Of a DNA stretch of 64,000 nucleotides, positions 26,480 to 36,606 are shown one piece after another. Origin of the DNA: an uncultured Bacteroides sp. (lineage in GTDB: Bacteria > Bacteroidota > Bacteroidia > Bacteroidales > Bacteroidaceae); NCBI GenBank assembly GCA_900544675.1, contig UQVZ01000001.1, forward strand, positions 90,859 through 154,858, written 5' to 3'. The notes beneath the pieces are model-generated. The model had not been told where the DNA came from, did no database searches, and worked only from the letters and a program-made list of their open reading frames with translations. The position numbers and the translations under genes were made by a program. The first letter of the stretch is position 1; each line of letters opens with the position of its first letter.

Positions 26480-26510
26480 GCGGTAGCCTTTCGGCTATCG
26501 CTTTTTTTTG
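26480..26510 (+). terminator. Terminator after the SPOR lipoprotein gene
   Basis: GCGGTAGCC (26480-26488) pairs with GGCTATCGC (26493-26501) around a short loop, followed by TTTTTTTTG. Confidence 0.8.
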
Positions 26511-26547
26511 TAACTTTGCCACCGGATTTTTAAATGTAGAACGATAC

Positions 26548-27504
26548 ATGGAAAAGATGAAATGGATGTGCGGGATGCTGATGATGGCATTTCCTTTTTT
26601 ACTGAATGCGCAAGAAAAAGTTGTCCCTTTTAAATATGGTGATATGGACCAATGGATAACACGGAAAATCCATGAATCAAGTATCATCGGAGGTGAAACA
26701 AAATTGCTTTACGAAGTAGGACCTACCCAGGAGATTGACGGGAATATACCTTATATTAATAAAGGAGGCTCGCCGTGGGGAAATTCCAATGTGATGGCAA
26801 AGGTGATGGGGATTGTAAAGACCAATACCAGTGTTTATCCCGAACGCCGGGGAAATGGATATTGCGCCCGTCTGGAAACTCATATTGAAAGTGTAAAAGT
26901 ATTTGGCGTATTGAATATTACCGTATTGGCATCCGGCTCTTTATTCTTGGGTGACATGAAAGAGCCTATCACCGGAACCAAGGAAGGCGAAAAGGCTTTG
27001 AACATAGGCGTTCCTTTCACATCTCATCCCAAAGCCATCCGTTTTGATTATAAAGTAAAGATGTCGGGAGAGCCGAACCGTATCCGTCAGACAGGCTTCA
27101 GCCGGAAAAGTACGGTGGAGGGACAAGATTGTGCCATTATGACTTGCCTGCTGCAGAAGCGTACCGAAGATGCCGAAGGCAATATTATAGCCAAACGGGT
27201 CGGTACAGCCGTTGTGCGTTATGATAAAAACGAAGGATGGCATAACGGTGCAACTTACGAAATTTATTATGGTGATATCTCGCATACTTCTTATTACGAC
27301 GATGAGCTGATGAAGCTGGGTGTAGGCAATTATCATGCGCGTAACAGCAAGGGAGAAAGCCAGCTGATTCAGGAGAACGGCTGGGCAGATGCCGATGACA
27401 AACCCACCCATCTCATCGTGCAGTTCACTTCCAGCTTGGGCGGTGCCTTTATCGGTTCGCCAGGCAATACCTTTTGGGTAGACAATGTTTGTTTGGTATA
27501 TTGA
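26548..27504 (+). CDS. PCMD-type (putative carbohydrate metabolism) secreted protein
   Basis: A 318-residue exported protein. Signal peptide: MKWMCGMLMMAFPFLLNAQ. The body is a beta-sandwich-like domain ending in TSSLGGAFIGSPGNTFWVDNVCLVY, typical of the PCMD domain of Bacteroidota, which is thought to bind carbohydrate. There is no glycosidase catalytic motif. A -7-like TAACTTTG lies at 26511-26518. The next gene has its own promoter, so no link between their functions is implied. Confidence 0.7.
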   Translation: MEKMKWMCGMLMMAFPFLLNAQEKVVPFKYGDMDQWITRKIHESSIIGGETKLLYEVGPTQEIDGNIPYINKGGSPWGNSNVMAKVMGIVKTNTSVYPERRGNGYCARLETHIESVKVFGVLNITVLASGSLFLGDMKEPITGTKEGEKALNIGVPFTSHPKAIRFDYKVKMSGEPNRIRQTGFSRKSTVEGQDCAIMTCLLQKRTEDAEGNIIAKRVGTAVVRYDKNEGWHNGATYEIYYGDISHTSYYDDELMKLGVGNYHARNSKGESQLIQENGWADADDKPTHLIVQFTSSLGGAFIGSPGNTFWVDNVCLVY

Positions 27505-27523
27505 GTTGAAAACCTTATCTTTG
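27492..27523 (+). promoter_or_regulatory. Promoter of the AAA-ATPase/PD-(D/E)XK gene
   Basis: TTTG (27492-27495), 20 bases, TATCTTTG (27516-27523); ATG 30 bases later. The -33 box lies inside the end of the PCMD-type gene. Confidence 0.68.
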
Positions 27524-27553
27524 CCTTACGGTAATATCTAAAACAATTCAGGT

Positions 27554-29305
27554 ATGGAAAAGGCAAAAGTGAAAGGCATTCCCTACGGCGTAGCACGTTT
27601 CGAGGATATACGCAGGGACAATCTTTATTATATAGACAAGACCATGTATCTTCCTCTGCTGGAAGAGACAAGCAATTACCTGTTCCTTATCCGCCCGCGC
27701 CGCTTCGGCAAGAGTGTGTTTGTAAGTATGATGCAGGCATACTATGACATGGCTCAGGCAGACCGCTTCGACGACCTGTTCGGCGGACTGTGGATACAGC
27801 AACATCCTACGCCGCTGAAGAACGCTTTCCAGGTGATTTACTTCGATTTCTCGCTGGTGTCTGCACGCCAAGGCAAGTTGGAAGGCAGTTTTAATGATTA
27901 CTGCGGCATCGTGATGGACGGTTTTATCAAAAGGTACCGCGAATATTATGGCGCAGATACCGTAGAGAAAGTACTGGCTTCGAACGATGCGGCATTCAAA
28001 TTGAAACAAGTAAACGATGAAGCCCGCGCCAAAGGTTATCAGCTTTATCTGATTGTCGACGAATACGACAACTTCACCAATGTCATCCTGAGCGAGGGAG
28101 GCAAGGAGATGTTCCGCAACCTGACCCATGCCAGCGGCTTTTACCGGGATTATTTCAAGCTCTTCAAGGCGATGTTCACCCGGGTGTTCCTCATCGGCGT
28201 GTCGCCCGTGACGCTAGACGACCTCTCGAGCGGGTACAACATTGACTGGAATATCTCGCAAGACCCGCGCTTCAACCACATGTTAGGCTTCTCCGAGTCG
28301 GATGTACGCACCATGTTCCACTATTATCAGGACAACGGAAAACTCCGTGCCGATGCCGATATCGAAGCCATGATGGCAGAGATGAAACCGTGGTACAACA
28401 ACTATTGCTTTGCAGAAGAATGTCTGGAAGATGACCGCTTGTACAACTGTGACATGGTTTACTATTACTTACGCAGCCAGGTTCTGTACGGTCGTCCGCC
28501 CAAAGAAATGGTAGATAAAAATATCCGCACCGACTACAAGAAGCTGAAGATGTTGGCTGATATTGACCGTGGAAATCAACGGGAGAACCGGATGAGCGTT
28601 ATCGAGGAGATAGCCGCCACCGGCTCGGTACTGATGACACTGAAGACGTCCTTCCCAGCCGAATATGTTACGGAAGATAATAACTTCCGAAGCCTCCTTT
28701 ATTATTATGGTCTACTTACTATGGGAGCTGCATACGGAAACCTCATCAAGATGGTTGTTCCAAACAATTGTGTGAAGGAACAATACTGGAGTTTCATGCG
28801 TGATTATTACAACCGGAGCTTCAAGGTAGATAGTATATCAATGGAATGGGAAATGACGCGCATGGCTTTCGAGGGTGACTGGCAACCGTTCATCACCCGT
28901 ATCGCCACGGCATACAAGGAAAACTCTTCGGTACGCGACAGCATCTTAGGCGAACACAACCTGCAAGGTTTCTTCAAGGCATACCTTGCCCTGAACAGCC
29001 TTTACCTGGTAGAGCCTGAAATCGAGCTGAACTATGGCTTCAGCGATTTCCTGCTCCTCCCCGACAAGTCACGCTATCCGGAGATAGCGCACAGTTATAT
29101 CATGGAACTGAAATATGTAAAGCCCACTGCTACGGACGCCGAAGTGGAAGCCAAGAGTCTGGAAGCCGATACTCAGTTGGAAAAATACAGCCAGGATAAT
29201 GCTGTAAAACGTTTCTGTACAGGCACGCAACTGCACCTGCTGAAAGTGGTATTCCGTGGGGCAAATATGGAAGTATGTACAGAAACCTTTCCATTTAAAA
29301 AATAG
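27554..29305 (+). CDS. AAA-ATPase-like protein with C-terminal PD-(D/E)XK nuclease domain
   Basis: A 583-residue protein of the group with an AAA-ATPase_like N-terminal half and a PDDEXK_9 C-terminus. Residues 1-60 contain GIPYGVARFEDIRRDNLYYID; Walker A is RPRRFGKSVFVSMM (about 49-62) and Walker B is YLIVDEYDNF (about 165-174). The C-terminal domain has NYGFSDFLLLPD and YIMELKYVKP, with the E-x-K catalytic pair. Many paralogues occur in Bacteroides; the biological role is not established and may involve DNA processing or defence. It is preceded by a good promoter and stands alone. Confidence 0.85.
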   Translation: MEKAKVKGIPYGVARFEDIRRDNLYYIDKTMYLPLLEETSNYLFLIRPRRFGKSVFVSMMQAYYDMAQADRFDDLFGGLWIQQHPTPLKNAFQVIYFDFSLVSARQGKLEGSFNDYCGIVMDGFIKRYREYYGADTVEKVLASNDAAFKLKQVNDEARAKGYQLYLIVDEYDNFTNVILSEGGKEMFRNLTHASGFYRDYFKLFKAMFTRVFLIGVSPVTLDDLSSGYNIDWNISQDPRFNHMLGFSESDVRTMFHYYQDNGKLRADADIEAMMAEMKPWYNNYCFAEECLEDDRLYNCDMVYYYLRSQVLYGRPPKEMVDKNIRTDYKKLKMLADIDRGNQRENRMSVIEEIAATGSVLMTLKTSFPAEYVTEDNNFRSLLYYYGLLTMGAAYGNLIKMVVPNNCVKEQYWSFMRDYYNRSFKVDSISMEWEMTRMAFEGDWQPFITRIATAYKENSSVRDSILGEHNLQGFFKAYLALNSLYLVEPEIELNYGFSDFLLLPDKSRYPEIAHSYIMELKYVKPTATDAEVEAKSLEADTQLEKYSQDNAVKRFCTGTQLHLLKVVFRGANMEVCTETFPFKK

Positions 29306-29375
29306 AGGGAGAGATTCTTTTTTAAGGTTTATATAGAGAAGTATACAGAATAAATTCGTATTTTTGCCGCCGATT

Positions 29376-29795
29376 ATGAGCAGGATATTGGCAATCGACT
29401 ACGGAAGAAAGCGGACAGGCATTGCGGTGACCGACCCGATGCAGATTATTGCAAACGGACTGGCTACTGTGCCTACGCATCAATTGATGGACTTCTTGTT
29501 GAATTATGTGCAGCAAGAAGAGGTGGAACGTATCATCATTGGTCATCCCAAACAGATGAACAACGAGGATTCGGAGAACATGAAATACATCGTACCTTTC
29601 ATGAATCAATTGAAGAAGAAACTGCCCGACATACCGGTAGAGCTTGTTGACGAGCGGTTTACTTCAGTGTTAGCACATCAGGCGATGCTGGCTGGCGGCT
29701 TGAAGAAGAAAGCCCGGCAGAACAAGGCATTGGTCGACGAAATCAGCGCAACCATTATCTTGCAGTCGTATATGGAATCGAGAAAGTTTAATTAA
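29376..29795 (+). CDS. ruvX: RuvX/YqgF Holliday-junction resolvase-like nuclease
   Basis: A 139-residue RNase H-fold protein: MSRILAIDYGRKRTGIAVTD (first catalytic aspartate), IIGHPKQMN and VELVDERFTSVLAHQAM, then KALVDEISATIILQSYM with the last aspartate. In E. coli YqgF acts in 16S rRNA 5'-end processing; the family is also described as a Holliday junction resolvase. ATG at 29376 is chosen; an upstream in-frame start adds four residues without conservation. TATTTTTG at 29359-29366 may be a -7 box. It is 12 bases before def. Confidence 0.92.
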   Translation: MSRILAIDYGRKRTGIAVTDPMQIIANGLATVPTHQLMDFLLNYVQQEEVERIIIGHPKQMNNEDSENMKYIVPFMNQLKKKLPDIPVELVDERFTSVLAHQAMLAGGLKKKARQNKALVDEISATIILQSYMESRKFN

Positions 29796-29807
29796 AGGAA
29801 AGAAGAT

Positions 29808-30362
29808 ATGATATTACCAATCTATGTATACGGACAACCGGTGCTCCGTGAGGAAGCCAAAGACATTACGCCGGATTATCCGAACTTGAAAGAATTGATT
29901 CAGAACATGTTTGAAACGATGGACCGTGCCGACGGGGTGGGGCTTGCAGCTCCTCAGGTGGGATTGCCCATCCGGGTGGTGGTAATCAATCTGGATGTTT
30001 TGTCGGATGATTTTCCTGAGTATAAGGACTTCCGTCGTGCATACATCAATCCGCACATCATCGAAACAGGAGATAACATTGTATCCATGGATGAAGGATG
30101 TTTAAGTCTGCCTGGCATTCATGAAAGCGTGAAACGTCCCGACAAAGTGCATGTGACCTATCTGGACGAGGATATGAATCCGCACGATGAATGGGCTGAA
30201 GGCTATCTGGCACGAGTGATGCAACACGAGTTCGACCATCTGGAAGGAACGATGTTCATCGACCATTTGTCGGCACTCCGCAAGCAAATGATTAAAGGCA
30301 AACTCAACGGAATGCTGAAAGGCAAGGCGCGATGCGCTTACAAGGTGAAAACAGTGAGATGA
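29808..30362 (+). CDS. def: Peptide deformylase
   Basis: Removes the formyl group from nascent N-terminal methionine, a metalloenzyme of the cytosol. The 184-residue protein has motif I GVGLAAPQVG, motif II EGCLSLPG with the metal-binding cysteine and motif III QHEFDHLEGTMFID (HExxH). The stop codon overlaps the start of the next gene (ATGA at 30359-30362). Confidence 0.96.
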   Translation: MILPIYVYGQPVLREEAKDITPDYPNLKELIQNMFETMDRADGVGLAAPQVGLPIRVVVINLDVLSDDFPEYKDFRRAYINPHIIETGDNIVSMDEGCLSLPGIHESVKRPDKVHVTYLDEDMNPHDEWAEGYLARVMQHEFDHLEGTMFIDHLSALRKQMIKGKLNGMLKGKARCAYKVKTVR

Positions 30363-32368
30363 TCCGAAGATTACTATACATATTATATATAGGAGTGTTC
30401 TTCCCGCTGGCAGCAGGCGCCCAGATTAATACAGATCGGGTGATGGCCATCGGGAAAAACGCTCTTTATTTTGAGGACTATGTCCTTTCCATTCAATATT
30501 TCAATCAAGTCATCAATGCCAAGCCTTATCTGGCGGAGCCTTATTTCTATCGCGGGCTGGCAAAACTGAACCTGGATGACTTCCGGGGTGCGGAAGCCGA
30601 CTGTTCGGAGTCCATCGAACGGAATCCTTACGTACCGAACACGTATCAGGTGAGAGGTATTTCGCGTATCCAGCAAGAAAATTACGAAGGCGCCATACAA
30701 GATTACGAGAAGGCTTTGACGTTGGACCCGGAGAACACCAGCCTATGGCATAACTTGGCTTTGTGCCGGATGCGGAACGGCAATTACAAGGAAGCCCGTG
30801 CCGACCTGGATACGTTAATCCGGATTGCTCCCCGCTACATCGATGCTTACATGATGCGTACGGAAGTGTCGCTCAAGCAAAAGGATACGCTTCAGGCTAT
30901 GACCGATGCCGACAAGGCAATCGAGATGGACCGCTATAATGCCGATACATGGGCTTCGCGGGGTATGCTTTTCCTGCAACGTTCGAAATATGCCGATGCG
31001 GAAAGCGACCTGACCGAAGCTATCCGTCTTTCGGTGCGGAACGCAGGATTGTATATCAACCGTGCGTTGGCACGTTATCATCAGAACAACTTGCGTGGGG
31101 CGATGAGCGATTACGATTTGGCTTTGGATATTGATAAGAATAACTTTATCGGGCATTACAACCGGGGCTTGCTGCGTGCGCAGGTAGGTGATGATAACCG
31201 GGCGATTGAAGATTTCGACTTTGTGCTTCAGATAGAGCCGGATAATCTGATGGCTGTATTCAACCGGGGTTTGTTGCGCGACCGGACAGGCGATTACCAA
31301 GGAGCTATCGAAGATTATTCGAAAGTGTTGGATGAATATCCGAACTTCTTGGCCGGCTACCAATATCGGGCACAGGCACGTAAGAAGACAGGCGACCTGA
31401 AGGGGGCAAGCCAGGACGAAATGAAGGTTTTGCAGGCGCAACTGGATATCCAGAACGGAAAAGCTTCGAACCAGACGGCTTCGAACGACAAGACTCGTAA
31501 GAAATCGGATAAGAATATGAATAACTTCCGGAAGATTGTGGTGGCAGATAATGAGGAAGACCGTTCGAAATACAAAACCGATTACCGAGGACGTGTGCAA
31601 GACCGCAATATCACCATCTTGCCTCAGCCGATGTTCGTGCTGAGCTATTACGAGCGTCAGGAAGAGGTGAAACGCCAAATCAATTATTCGAAATACATCG
31701 ATGCCTTGAACAGCCGTCATGTATTGCCGCATGCCTTGCTGATAACCAACAATGAAGCATCGCTTACGGAAGAGCAGGTGAAACAGCATTTCGAGTCGAT
31801 AGATGCCGAAACGGAGAAAATCGTAAAAGAGCCGGATAACGCTTTACATTATTTCGGACGCGCGATTGACTTTTATCTGGTACAGGACTTCGACAATGCA
31901 TTGGAGGATTTAGACCGTACCGTCGAAAAAGACAGTACCTTCTTCCCGGCTTACTTCATGCGGGCAATGATTCATTACAAGCAGTTGGAGTACCGCAAAC
32001 GGGATGCGGACTATGAGATAGAACAGGCAAAAGACAAGGCGTTGCAGGTGCGTGCGCTAGATTATGCCATGGTGCGCGATGACTTGGATAAGGTCATCAG
32101 TCTGGCTCCCGATTTCGTGTACGCTTATTATAATAGAGGAAATATCTATGCCGTGATGAAGGATTACCGGGCGGCATTGGTTGACTATAATAAGGCTATC
32201 GAACTCGATCCGCGCTTCTCTGACGCTTATTACAACCGGGGACTGACTAACGTATTCCTGGGTAATAACGCCGAAGGGGTGCAAGACCTGAGCAAGGCAG
32301 GCGAGCTGGGTATCTTCTCGGCTTATAGCGTGTTGAAACGCTTTACTACGATGGAGGAGGAAAATTAA
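30359..32368 (+). CDS. Secreted tetratricopeptide-repeat protein
   Basis: A 669-residue protein: signal peptide MIRRLLYILYIGVFFPLAAG, then at least eight to ten TPR units from about residue 25 to 370 (for example DTWASRGMLFLQRSKYADAESD), a low-complexity linker (KASNQTASNDKTRKKSDKN, about 385-405) and a second group of TPRs near the C-terminus. It probably acts as a periplasmic or outer-membrane scaffold. ATG at 30359 overlaps the def stop, so translation is coupled; a start 27 bases upstream would add residues lacking a signal. Partner unknown. Confidence 0.85.
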   Translation: MIRRLLYILYIGVFFPLAAGAQINTDRVMAIGKNALYFEDYVLSIQYFNQVINAKPYLAEPYFYRGLAKLNLDDFRGAEADCSESIERNPYVPNTYQVRGISRIQQENYEGAIQDYEKALTLDPENTSLWHNLALCRMRNGNYKEARADLDTLIRIAPRYIDAYMMRTEVSLKQKDTLQAMTDADKAIEMDRYNADTWASRGMLFLQRSKYADAESDLTEAIRLSVRNAGLYINRALARYHQNNLRGAMSDYDLALDIDKNNFIGHYNRGLLRAQVGDDNRAIEDFDFVLQIEPDNLMAVFNRGLLRDRTGDYQGAIEDYSKVLDEYPNFLAGYQYRAQARKKTGDLKGASQDEMKVLQAQLDIQNGKASNQTASNDKTRKKSDKNMNNFRKIVVADNEEDRSKYKTDYRGRVQDRNITILPQPMFVLSYYERQEEVKRQINYSKYIDALNSRHVLPHALLITNNEASLTEEQVKQHFESIDAETEKIVKEPDNALHYFGRAIDFYLVQDFDNALEDLDRTVEKDSTFFPAYFMRAMIHYKQLEYRKRDADYEIEQAKDKALQVRALDYAMVRDDLDKVISLAPDFVYAYYNRGNIYAVMKDYRAALVDYNKAIELDPRFSDAYYNRGLTNVFLGNNAEGVQDLSKAGELGIFSAYSVLKRFTTMEEEN

Positions 32369-32374
32369 GTACGA

Positions 32375-32556
32375 GTTGACAAGGTAACAAGTTGACAAGG
32401 TAACAAGGTTTTTGTTACTAGGAGTTAAGTAGTTAAGAAGTTAGGGAGTTAAGTCAATACTTCTGCTGATGTATTTAAAACCTCGTCAACTTGTCAACTG
32501 ATACCTCGTCAACTGATACCTTGTCAACTAGTCACCTGGTCCCTAGTCAACTAAAA
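32375..32556. repeat. Family B intergenic element (TTGACAAGG type), copy 1
   Basis: Left part has GTTGACAAGGTAACAAG repeats (32375-32410), the middle AGGAGTTAAG, TTCTGCTGATGTATTTAAAACC, and the right part CTCGTCAACTTGTCAACTGATACC and CCTTGTCAACT. Left and right ends are inverted. Same architecture at 36049-36300, 38556-38812 and 53535-53735. Confidence 0.7.
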
Positions 32557-32588
32557 ATTGTATAATTGAAAAGTTTTATTTATTTTTG
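32557..32588 (+). promoter_or_regulatory. thrS promoter
   Basis: ATTG (32557-32560), 20 bases, TATTTTTG (32581-32588); ATG 31 bases downstream. Confidence 0.55.
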
Positions 32589-32619
32589 CGACTCAATAAA
32601 AGACTAACACATAAAGATT

Positions 32620-34563
32620 ATGATTAAGATAACTTTTCCTGATGGCTCTGTTCGCGAGTATAACGAAGGAGTTACTGGTCTGCAGATTGCAGAAAGTATC
32701 AGTTCGCGTCTGGCACAAGACGTGTTGGCTTGTGGCGTAAACGGCGAAACGATTGATTTGATGAGACCTATTAACGAAGATGCCGATTTTGTTCTTTATA
32801 AATGGGATGACGAGCAAGGCAAACATACATTCTGGCATACCAGTGCCCACTTGTTGGCTGAAGCTTTGCAGGAACTGTATCCGGGAATCCAGTTTGGTAT
32901 TGGTCCTGCCATCGAAAACGGTTTCTACTACGATGTAGACCCGGGAGATGATGTAGTCATTAAAGAAAGCGACCTGCCTGCCATTGAGCAGAAGATGATT
33001 GAGCTGGCTGCCCGTAAAGAACCGTTGGTACGTCAGAGCATTTCGAAAGAAGATGCCTTGAAAGCTTTTGGCGAAAGAGGTGAGACTTACAAGTGCGAAT
33101 TGATTTCCGAATTGGAAGACGGTCATATCACTACCTATACACAAGGTGCGTTTACCGATTTGTGCCGTGGCCCGCATTTGCCTTCTACAGCTCCTATCAA
33201 GGCTATCAAGCTGTTGTCGGTAGCCGGTGCTTATTGGAGAGGTCAGGAAGACCGCAAGCAGATGACCCGTATCTATGGTATTACGTTCCCGAAAAAGAAA
33301 ATGCTGGATGAATACCTCACGATGCTGGAAGAAGCTAAGAAACGCGACCACCGTAAGATTGGCAAGGAAATGGATTTGTTCATGTTCTCGGACATGGTAG
33401 GCAAGGGATTGCCGATGTGGTTGCCGAAAGGTACGGCTTTGCGTATCCGCTTGCAGGATTTCTTGCGCCGTATCCAGGCCCGTTACGATTATCAGGAAGT
33501 CATGTGTCCGCCTATCGGCAACAAGATGTTGTATGTGACTTCGGGACACTACGCTAAATACGGCAAAGATTCATTCCAGCCGATTCATACTCCGGAAGAA
33601 GGTGAAGAGTACTTCCTGAAACCGATGAACTGTCCGCATCACTGTATGATTTATAAGAACAGTCCGCGTTCTTACCGTGACCTGCCTTTGCGTATTGCCG
33701 AGTTCGGTACGGTTTGCCGTTACGAACAGAGCGGCGAGTTGCACGGATTGACTCGTGTACGTAGCTTTACACAGGATGATGCGCATATCTTCTGCCGTCC
33801 CGATCAGGTGAAGGATGAATTCCTCCGCGTGATGGATATCATTTCTATCGTGTTCAAGTCGATGAACTTCGAGAACTTCGAAGCTCAGATATCCTTGCGC
33901 GACAAAGTAAACCGCGAGAAATACATCGGTAGTGATGAAAACTGGGAAAAAGCAGAACAGGCTATTGTGGAAGCTTGCCAGGAAAAAGGCTTGAAGGCAA
34001 AAGTGGAATATGGCGAAGCTGCCTTCTATGGTCCGAAGCTCGACTTTATGGTGAAAGACGCGATTGGTCGTCGTTGGCAGTTGGGTACGATTCAGGTAGA
34101 CTACAACTTGCCCGAACGTTTCCAGTTGGAATATATGGGCGCGGATAACCAGAAACATCGTCCGGTTATGATTCACCGTGCGCCGTTCGGCTCCATGGAA
34201 CGCTTTGTGGCAGTATTGATAGAGCATACAGCCGGTAAGTTCCCGTTGTGGCTGACTCCCGATCAGGTAGCTATCCTGCCTATTTCGGAGAAATTCAACG
34301 ATTATGCCAACCAGGTTCGTCTGGAACTGAAGAAATACGATATCCGTGCGTTGGTAGACGAACGCAATGAGAAAATCGGCCGTAAGATTCGTGACAACGA
34401 ATTGAAACACATTCCTTACATGTTGATTGTGGGCGAGAAAGAAGCTGCCAACGGTGAAGTTTCGGTCCGCAAACAGGGTGAAGGTGATAAAGGAACGGTA
34501 AAAATCGAAGATTTTGCAAAAAATATTGCAGAAGAAGTTCATAATATGATAAATAAGTGGTAA
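32620..34563 (+). CDS. thrS: Threonyl-tRNA synthetase
   Basis: Charges tRNA-Thr. The 647-residue enzyme has an N-terminal TGS domain ([20 protein letters not shown]), the editing domain ([16 protein letters not shown] with HxxxH, and the cysteine/histidine near CRGPHLPST), the class II catalytic core (motif 2 around [26 protein letters not shown]) and the anticodon-binding domain at the C-terminus. It heads the thrS-infC-rpmI-rplT cluster conserved in many bacteria. Confidence 0.97.
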   Translation: MIKITFPDGSVREYNEGVTGLQIAESISSRLAQDVLACGVNGETIDLMRPINEDADFVLYKWDDEQGKHTFWHTSAHLLAEALQELYPGIQFGIGPAIENGFYYDVDPGDDVVIKESDLPAIEQKMIELAARKEPLVRQSISKEDALKAFGERGETYKCELISELEDGHITTYTQGAFTDLCRGPHLPSTAPIKAIKLLSVAGAYWRGQEDRKQMTRIYGITFPKKKMLDEYLTMLEEAKKRDHRKIGKEMDLFMFSDMVGKGLPMWLPKGTALRIRLQDFLRRIQARYDYQEVMCPPIGNKMLYVTSGHYAKYGKDSFQPIHTPEEGEEYFLKPMNCPHHCMIYKNSPRSYRDLPLRIAEFGTVCRYEQSGELHGLTRVRSFTQDDAHIFCRPDQVKDEFLRVMDIISIVFKSMNFENFEAQISLRDKVNREKYIGSDENWEKAEQAIVEACQEKGLKAKVEYGEAAFYGPKLDFMVKDAIGRRWQLGTIQVDYNLPERFQLEYMGADNQKHRPVMIHRAPFGSMERFVAVLIEHTAGKFPLWLTPDQVAILPISEKFNDYANQVRLELKKYDIRALVDERNEKIGRKIRDNELKHIPYMLIVGEKEAANGEVSVRKQGEGDKGTVKIEDFAKNIAEEVHNMINKW

Positions 34564-34665
34564 ATTTGCAACCGCTTTTGCTAAAGTCGGTTAGGCTTTC
34601 GCAGACAAACGAATAACCATAATACAAAATTTAAATAAAAAGCAAACAAGGAATAAAGTATTTGA

Positions 34666-35268
34666 ATGAAAAACGACAATTTAAAAGGGCAACACCGAAT
34701 CAATGAACAGATTCGTGCCAAAGAAGTCCGCATTGTGGGCGACAATATTGAATCAGCTGTTTATCCGATAGCACAGGCTTTGCGAATGGCTGAAGAACAT
34801 GACGCCGATTTAGTAGAAATTTCACCCAATGCTGTTCCTCCCGTTTGTAGAATTATTGATTATTCTAAGTTTCTTTATCAATTGAAGAAACGTGCGAAGG
34901 AACAAAAGGCTAAGCAGGTGAAAGTAAATGTCAAGGAAATACGTTTTGGTCCGCAGACCGATGAACACGATTATAACTTCAAGTTGAAGCATGCCATCGG
35001 GTTCTTGCAGGGAGGCGACAAAGTAAAAGCCTACGTGTTCTTTAAGGGACGTTCCATTCTCTTCAAGGAACAAGGTGAAGTGCTGTTGCTTCGTTTTGCC
35101 AACGACCTTGAGGATTACGCAAAAGTAGAGCAGATGCCTATATTGGAAGGAAAACGCATGACGATTTCACTTTCGCCGAAGAAGCCGGGAAGTCCTAAAA
35201 AGCCTACAGCTCCCAAGGATGAAGCTTCGAAGACAGAAACTCCTGAAAAGAATGAAAAAAGTGCGTAA
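34666..35268 (+). CDS. infC: Translation initiation factor IF-3
   Basis: Binds the 30S subunit, prevents premature joining of subunits and checks start codons. The 200-residue protein has the N domain ([18 protein letters not shown]), linker ([20 protein letters not shown]) and C domain with [20 protein letters not shown] and [11 protein letters not shown]. The C-terminal 25 residues are Lys/Pro/Glu-rich and extend past the E. coli protein. The gene begins with ATG; a 102-base interval separates it from thrS. The AUU start used in E. coli for autoregulation is not seen. Confidence 0.96.
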   Translation: MKNDNLKGQHRINEQIRAKEVRIVGDNIESAVYPIAQALRMAEEHDADLVEISPNAVPPVCRIIDYSKFLYQLKKRAKEQKAKQVKVNVKEIRFGPQTDEHDYNFKLKHAIGFLQGGDKVKAYVFFKGRSILFKEQGEVLLLRFANDLEDYAKVEQMPILEGKRMTISLSPKKPGSPKKPTAPKDEASKTETPEKNEKSA

Positions 35269-35323
35269 CGTGCCGGTATAGTACGTTGCCACAGTTAATA
35301 ATAATAATTAAAACTTAAACAAG

Positions 35324-35521
35324 ATGCCAAAAGTTAAGACTAACTCCGGTGCTAAAAAAAGATTCGCTCTTACCGGAACGGGTAAAATCAAAAGAAAGCA
35401 CGCTTATCACAGTCACATTTTGACTAAGAAGACGAAAAAGCAGAAAAGAAATCTTTGCCACATGGGCTTGGTTGACAATACAAACTTAGCTTCTGTAAAA
35501 GAGCTTCTTTGCATGCGTTAA
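35324..35521 (+). CDS. rpmI: Ribosomal protein bL35
   Basis: A 65-residue basic protein, [20 protein letters not shown], with the characteristic [19 protein letters not shown] segment. Part of the large ribosomal subunit. Between infC and rplT, same strand. Confidence 0.97.
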   Translation: MPKVKTNSGAKKRFALTGTGKIKRKHAYHSHILTKKTKKQKRNLCHMGLVDNTNLASVKELLCMR

Positions 35522-35630
35522 TCTTCACGAGTAAAAGCGTAAACGTAACATTTAAATTATTAACCGAATGCATTAGCCTCAAGTCCGGTTGCGAAACATC
35601 GGCGCTAACATTCAAAAAAGAATTAAAACT

Positions 35631-35981
35631 ATGCCAAGATCAGTAAATCACGTTGCTTCTAGAGCAAAAAGAAAGAAAATTTTAAAATTAACCAGAGGTT
35701 ATTTTGGTGCAAGAAAGAACGTTTGGACCGTTGCCAAGAATACTTGGGAAAAAGGTTTGACTTATGCATACCGTGACCGTAAGAACAAAAAACGTAACTT
35801 CCGTGCTTTGTGGATTCAGCGTATCAATGCTGCCGCTCGTTTGGAAGGTATGTCTTACTCGAAACTGATGGGTGCATTGCACAAAGCTGGTATTGAAATC
35901 AACCGTAAGGTATTGGCTGACTTAGCTATGAATCATCCCGAAGCATTCAAGGCTGTGGTTGATAAAGTAAAGGCAGCTTAA
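35631..35981 (+). CDS. rplT: Ribosomal protein bL20
   Basis: A 116-residue protein, [20 protein letters not shown], with a long basic N-terminal helix and a globular C-terminus ([20 protein letters not shown]). It binds 23S rRNA early in assembly; in other bacteria it represses its own operon. ATG at 35631 is correct by family alignment; the frame extends 42 bases upstream without conservation. Confidence 0.97.
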   Translation: MPRSVNHVASRAKRKKILKLTRGYFGARKNVWTVAKNTWEKGLTYAYRDRKNKKRNFRALWIQRINAAARLEGMSYSKLMGALHKAGIEINRKVLADLAMNHPEAFKAVVDKVKAA

Positions 35982-36009
35982 TAAGACAAAAAGAAATTTA
36001 TCTGATGAG

Positions 36010-36048
36010 AAAGGCAGCTCTTGTAAAAGGGTTGCCTTTTTTGTTTTT
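36010..36048 (+). terminator. Terminator of the thrS-rplT cluster
   Basis: AAAGGCA (36010-36016) pairs with TGCCTTT (36032-36038), followed by TTTTGTTTTT. Confidence 0.75.
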
Positions 36049-36350
36049 AGGAGTTAGAGAAGTTAAAGGAGTTGTCACTCCGCTTCGCTTCGTTAGGAAT
36101 TAAAGCCAATGCTTCTGCTGATGTATTCAATTAAGAACAAACACAGAGACACGGAGTCACAGAGTTTTGATTCTTCATTCTTAATTCTTCATTCTTCATT
36201 TAATTAAAATCTGCGTGAATCTGCGTTTCAAAGACCTTGTTAACTTGTCAACTGATACCTTGTCAACTATTTAAAACCTAGTCACCTAAACAGAATAAAT
36301 CTCTGTGTCTTCGTGTCTCTGTGTTCAATAAAGAAACAGTCAACTAATCA
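36049..36350. repeat. Mixed intergenic repeats (families B, C and D words)
   Basis: AGGAGTTAGAGAAGTTAAAG, CACTCCGCTTCGCTTCGTTAGG and GCTTCTGCTGATGTATTC (family B); ACACAGAGACACGGAGTCAC (family C); ATTCTTCATTCTTAATTCTT (family D); AATCTGCGTGAATCTGCG; then CTTGTCAACTGATACC (family B) and CTCTGTGTCTTCGTGTCTC (family C). No coding region is visible. Confidence 0.65.
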
Positions 36351-36373
36351 CCTGAAAAGAAATGCTAAATTAT

Positions 36374-36404
36374 TTTGTAGACTCAGATAAAAGCATTATA
36401 TTTG
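36374..36404 (+). promoter_or_regulatory. Promoter of the structured RNA
   Basis: TTTG (36374-36377), 19 bases, TATATTTG (36397-36404). Predicted start near 36411. Confidence 0.7.
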
Positions 36405-36410
36405 TCAATA

Positions 36411-36599
36411 CAAAAATGGAGCCGTACTTGCAGAATCGGGAAACTCATCAAATAATATGAAATACCGAGACACGCTTCATCCTCCAATGGCGGGCCACGC
36501 CTTCGGGTAGCATTTATGCCGGTGGATTACAAAGGAGGTGGGCACTCAAATCCTGTCTATCGGAGTTTCGTCACGCCTCGGGTACGGCTCTTCTTTTTT
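36411..36599 (+). ncRNA. Structured non-coding RNA, possibly 6S (6S-Flavo type)
   Basis: About 189 nt with no ORF. Ends pair: GAGCCGTAC (36419-36427) with GTACGGCTC (36582-36590), then TTCTTTTTT. Inner pairs: GAAACTC (36440-36446) with GAGTTTC (36563-36569), CCGA (36465-36468) with TCGG (36560-36563), CCTCC (36481-36485) with GGAGG (36534-36538). This gives a long rod with a large bulge (about 36447-36464, ATCAAATAATATGAAATA), as expected for 6S RNA. SRP RNA, tmRNA and RNase P signatures are not seen. The 6S assignment is an inference; that a structured transcript exists here is well supported by promoter and terminator. Confidence 0.55.
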
Positions 36600-36606
36600 A
36601 GGGAAG

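Noticed and set aside
32593..33549. 318-residue minus-strand open frame
   Set aside because: Antisense to thrS; no protein-like motif, thrS is certain.
36411..36599. tmRNA, RNase P or SRP RNA
   Set aside because: No GGGGCTGAT start, no tag ORF, no RNase P core signature, and no SRP GGAA apex were found.
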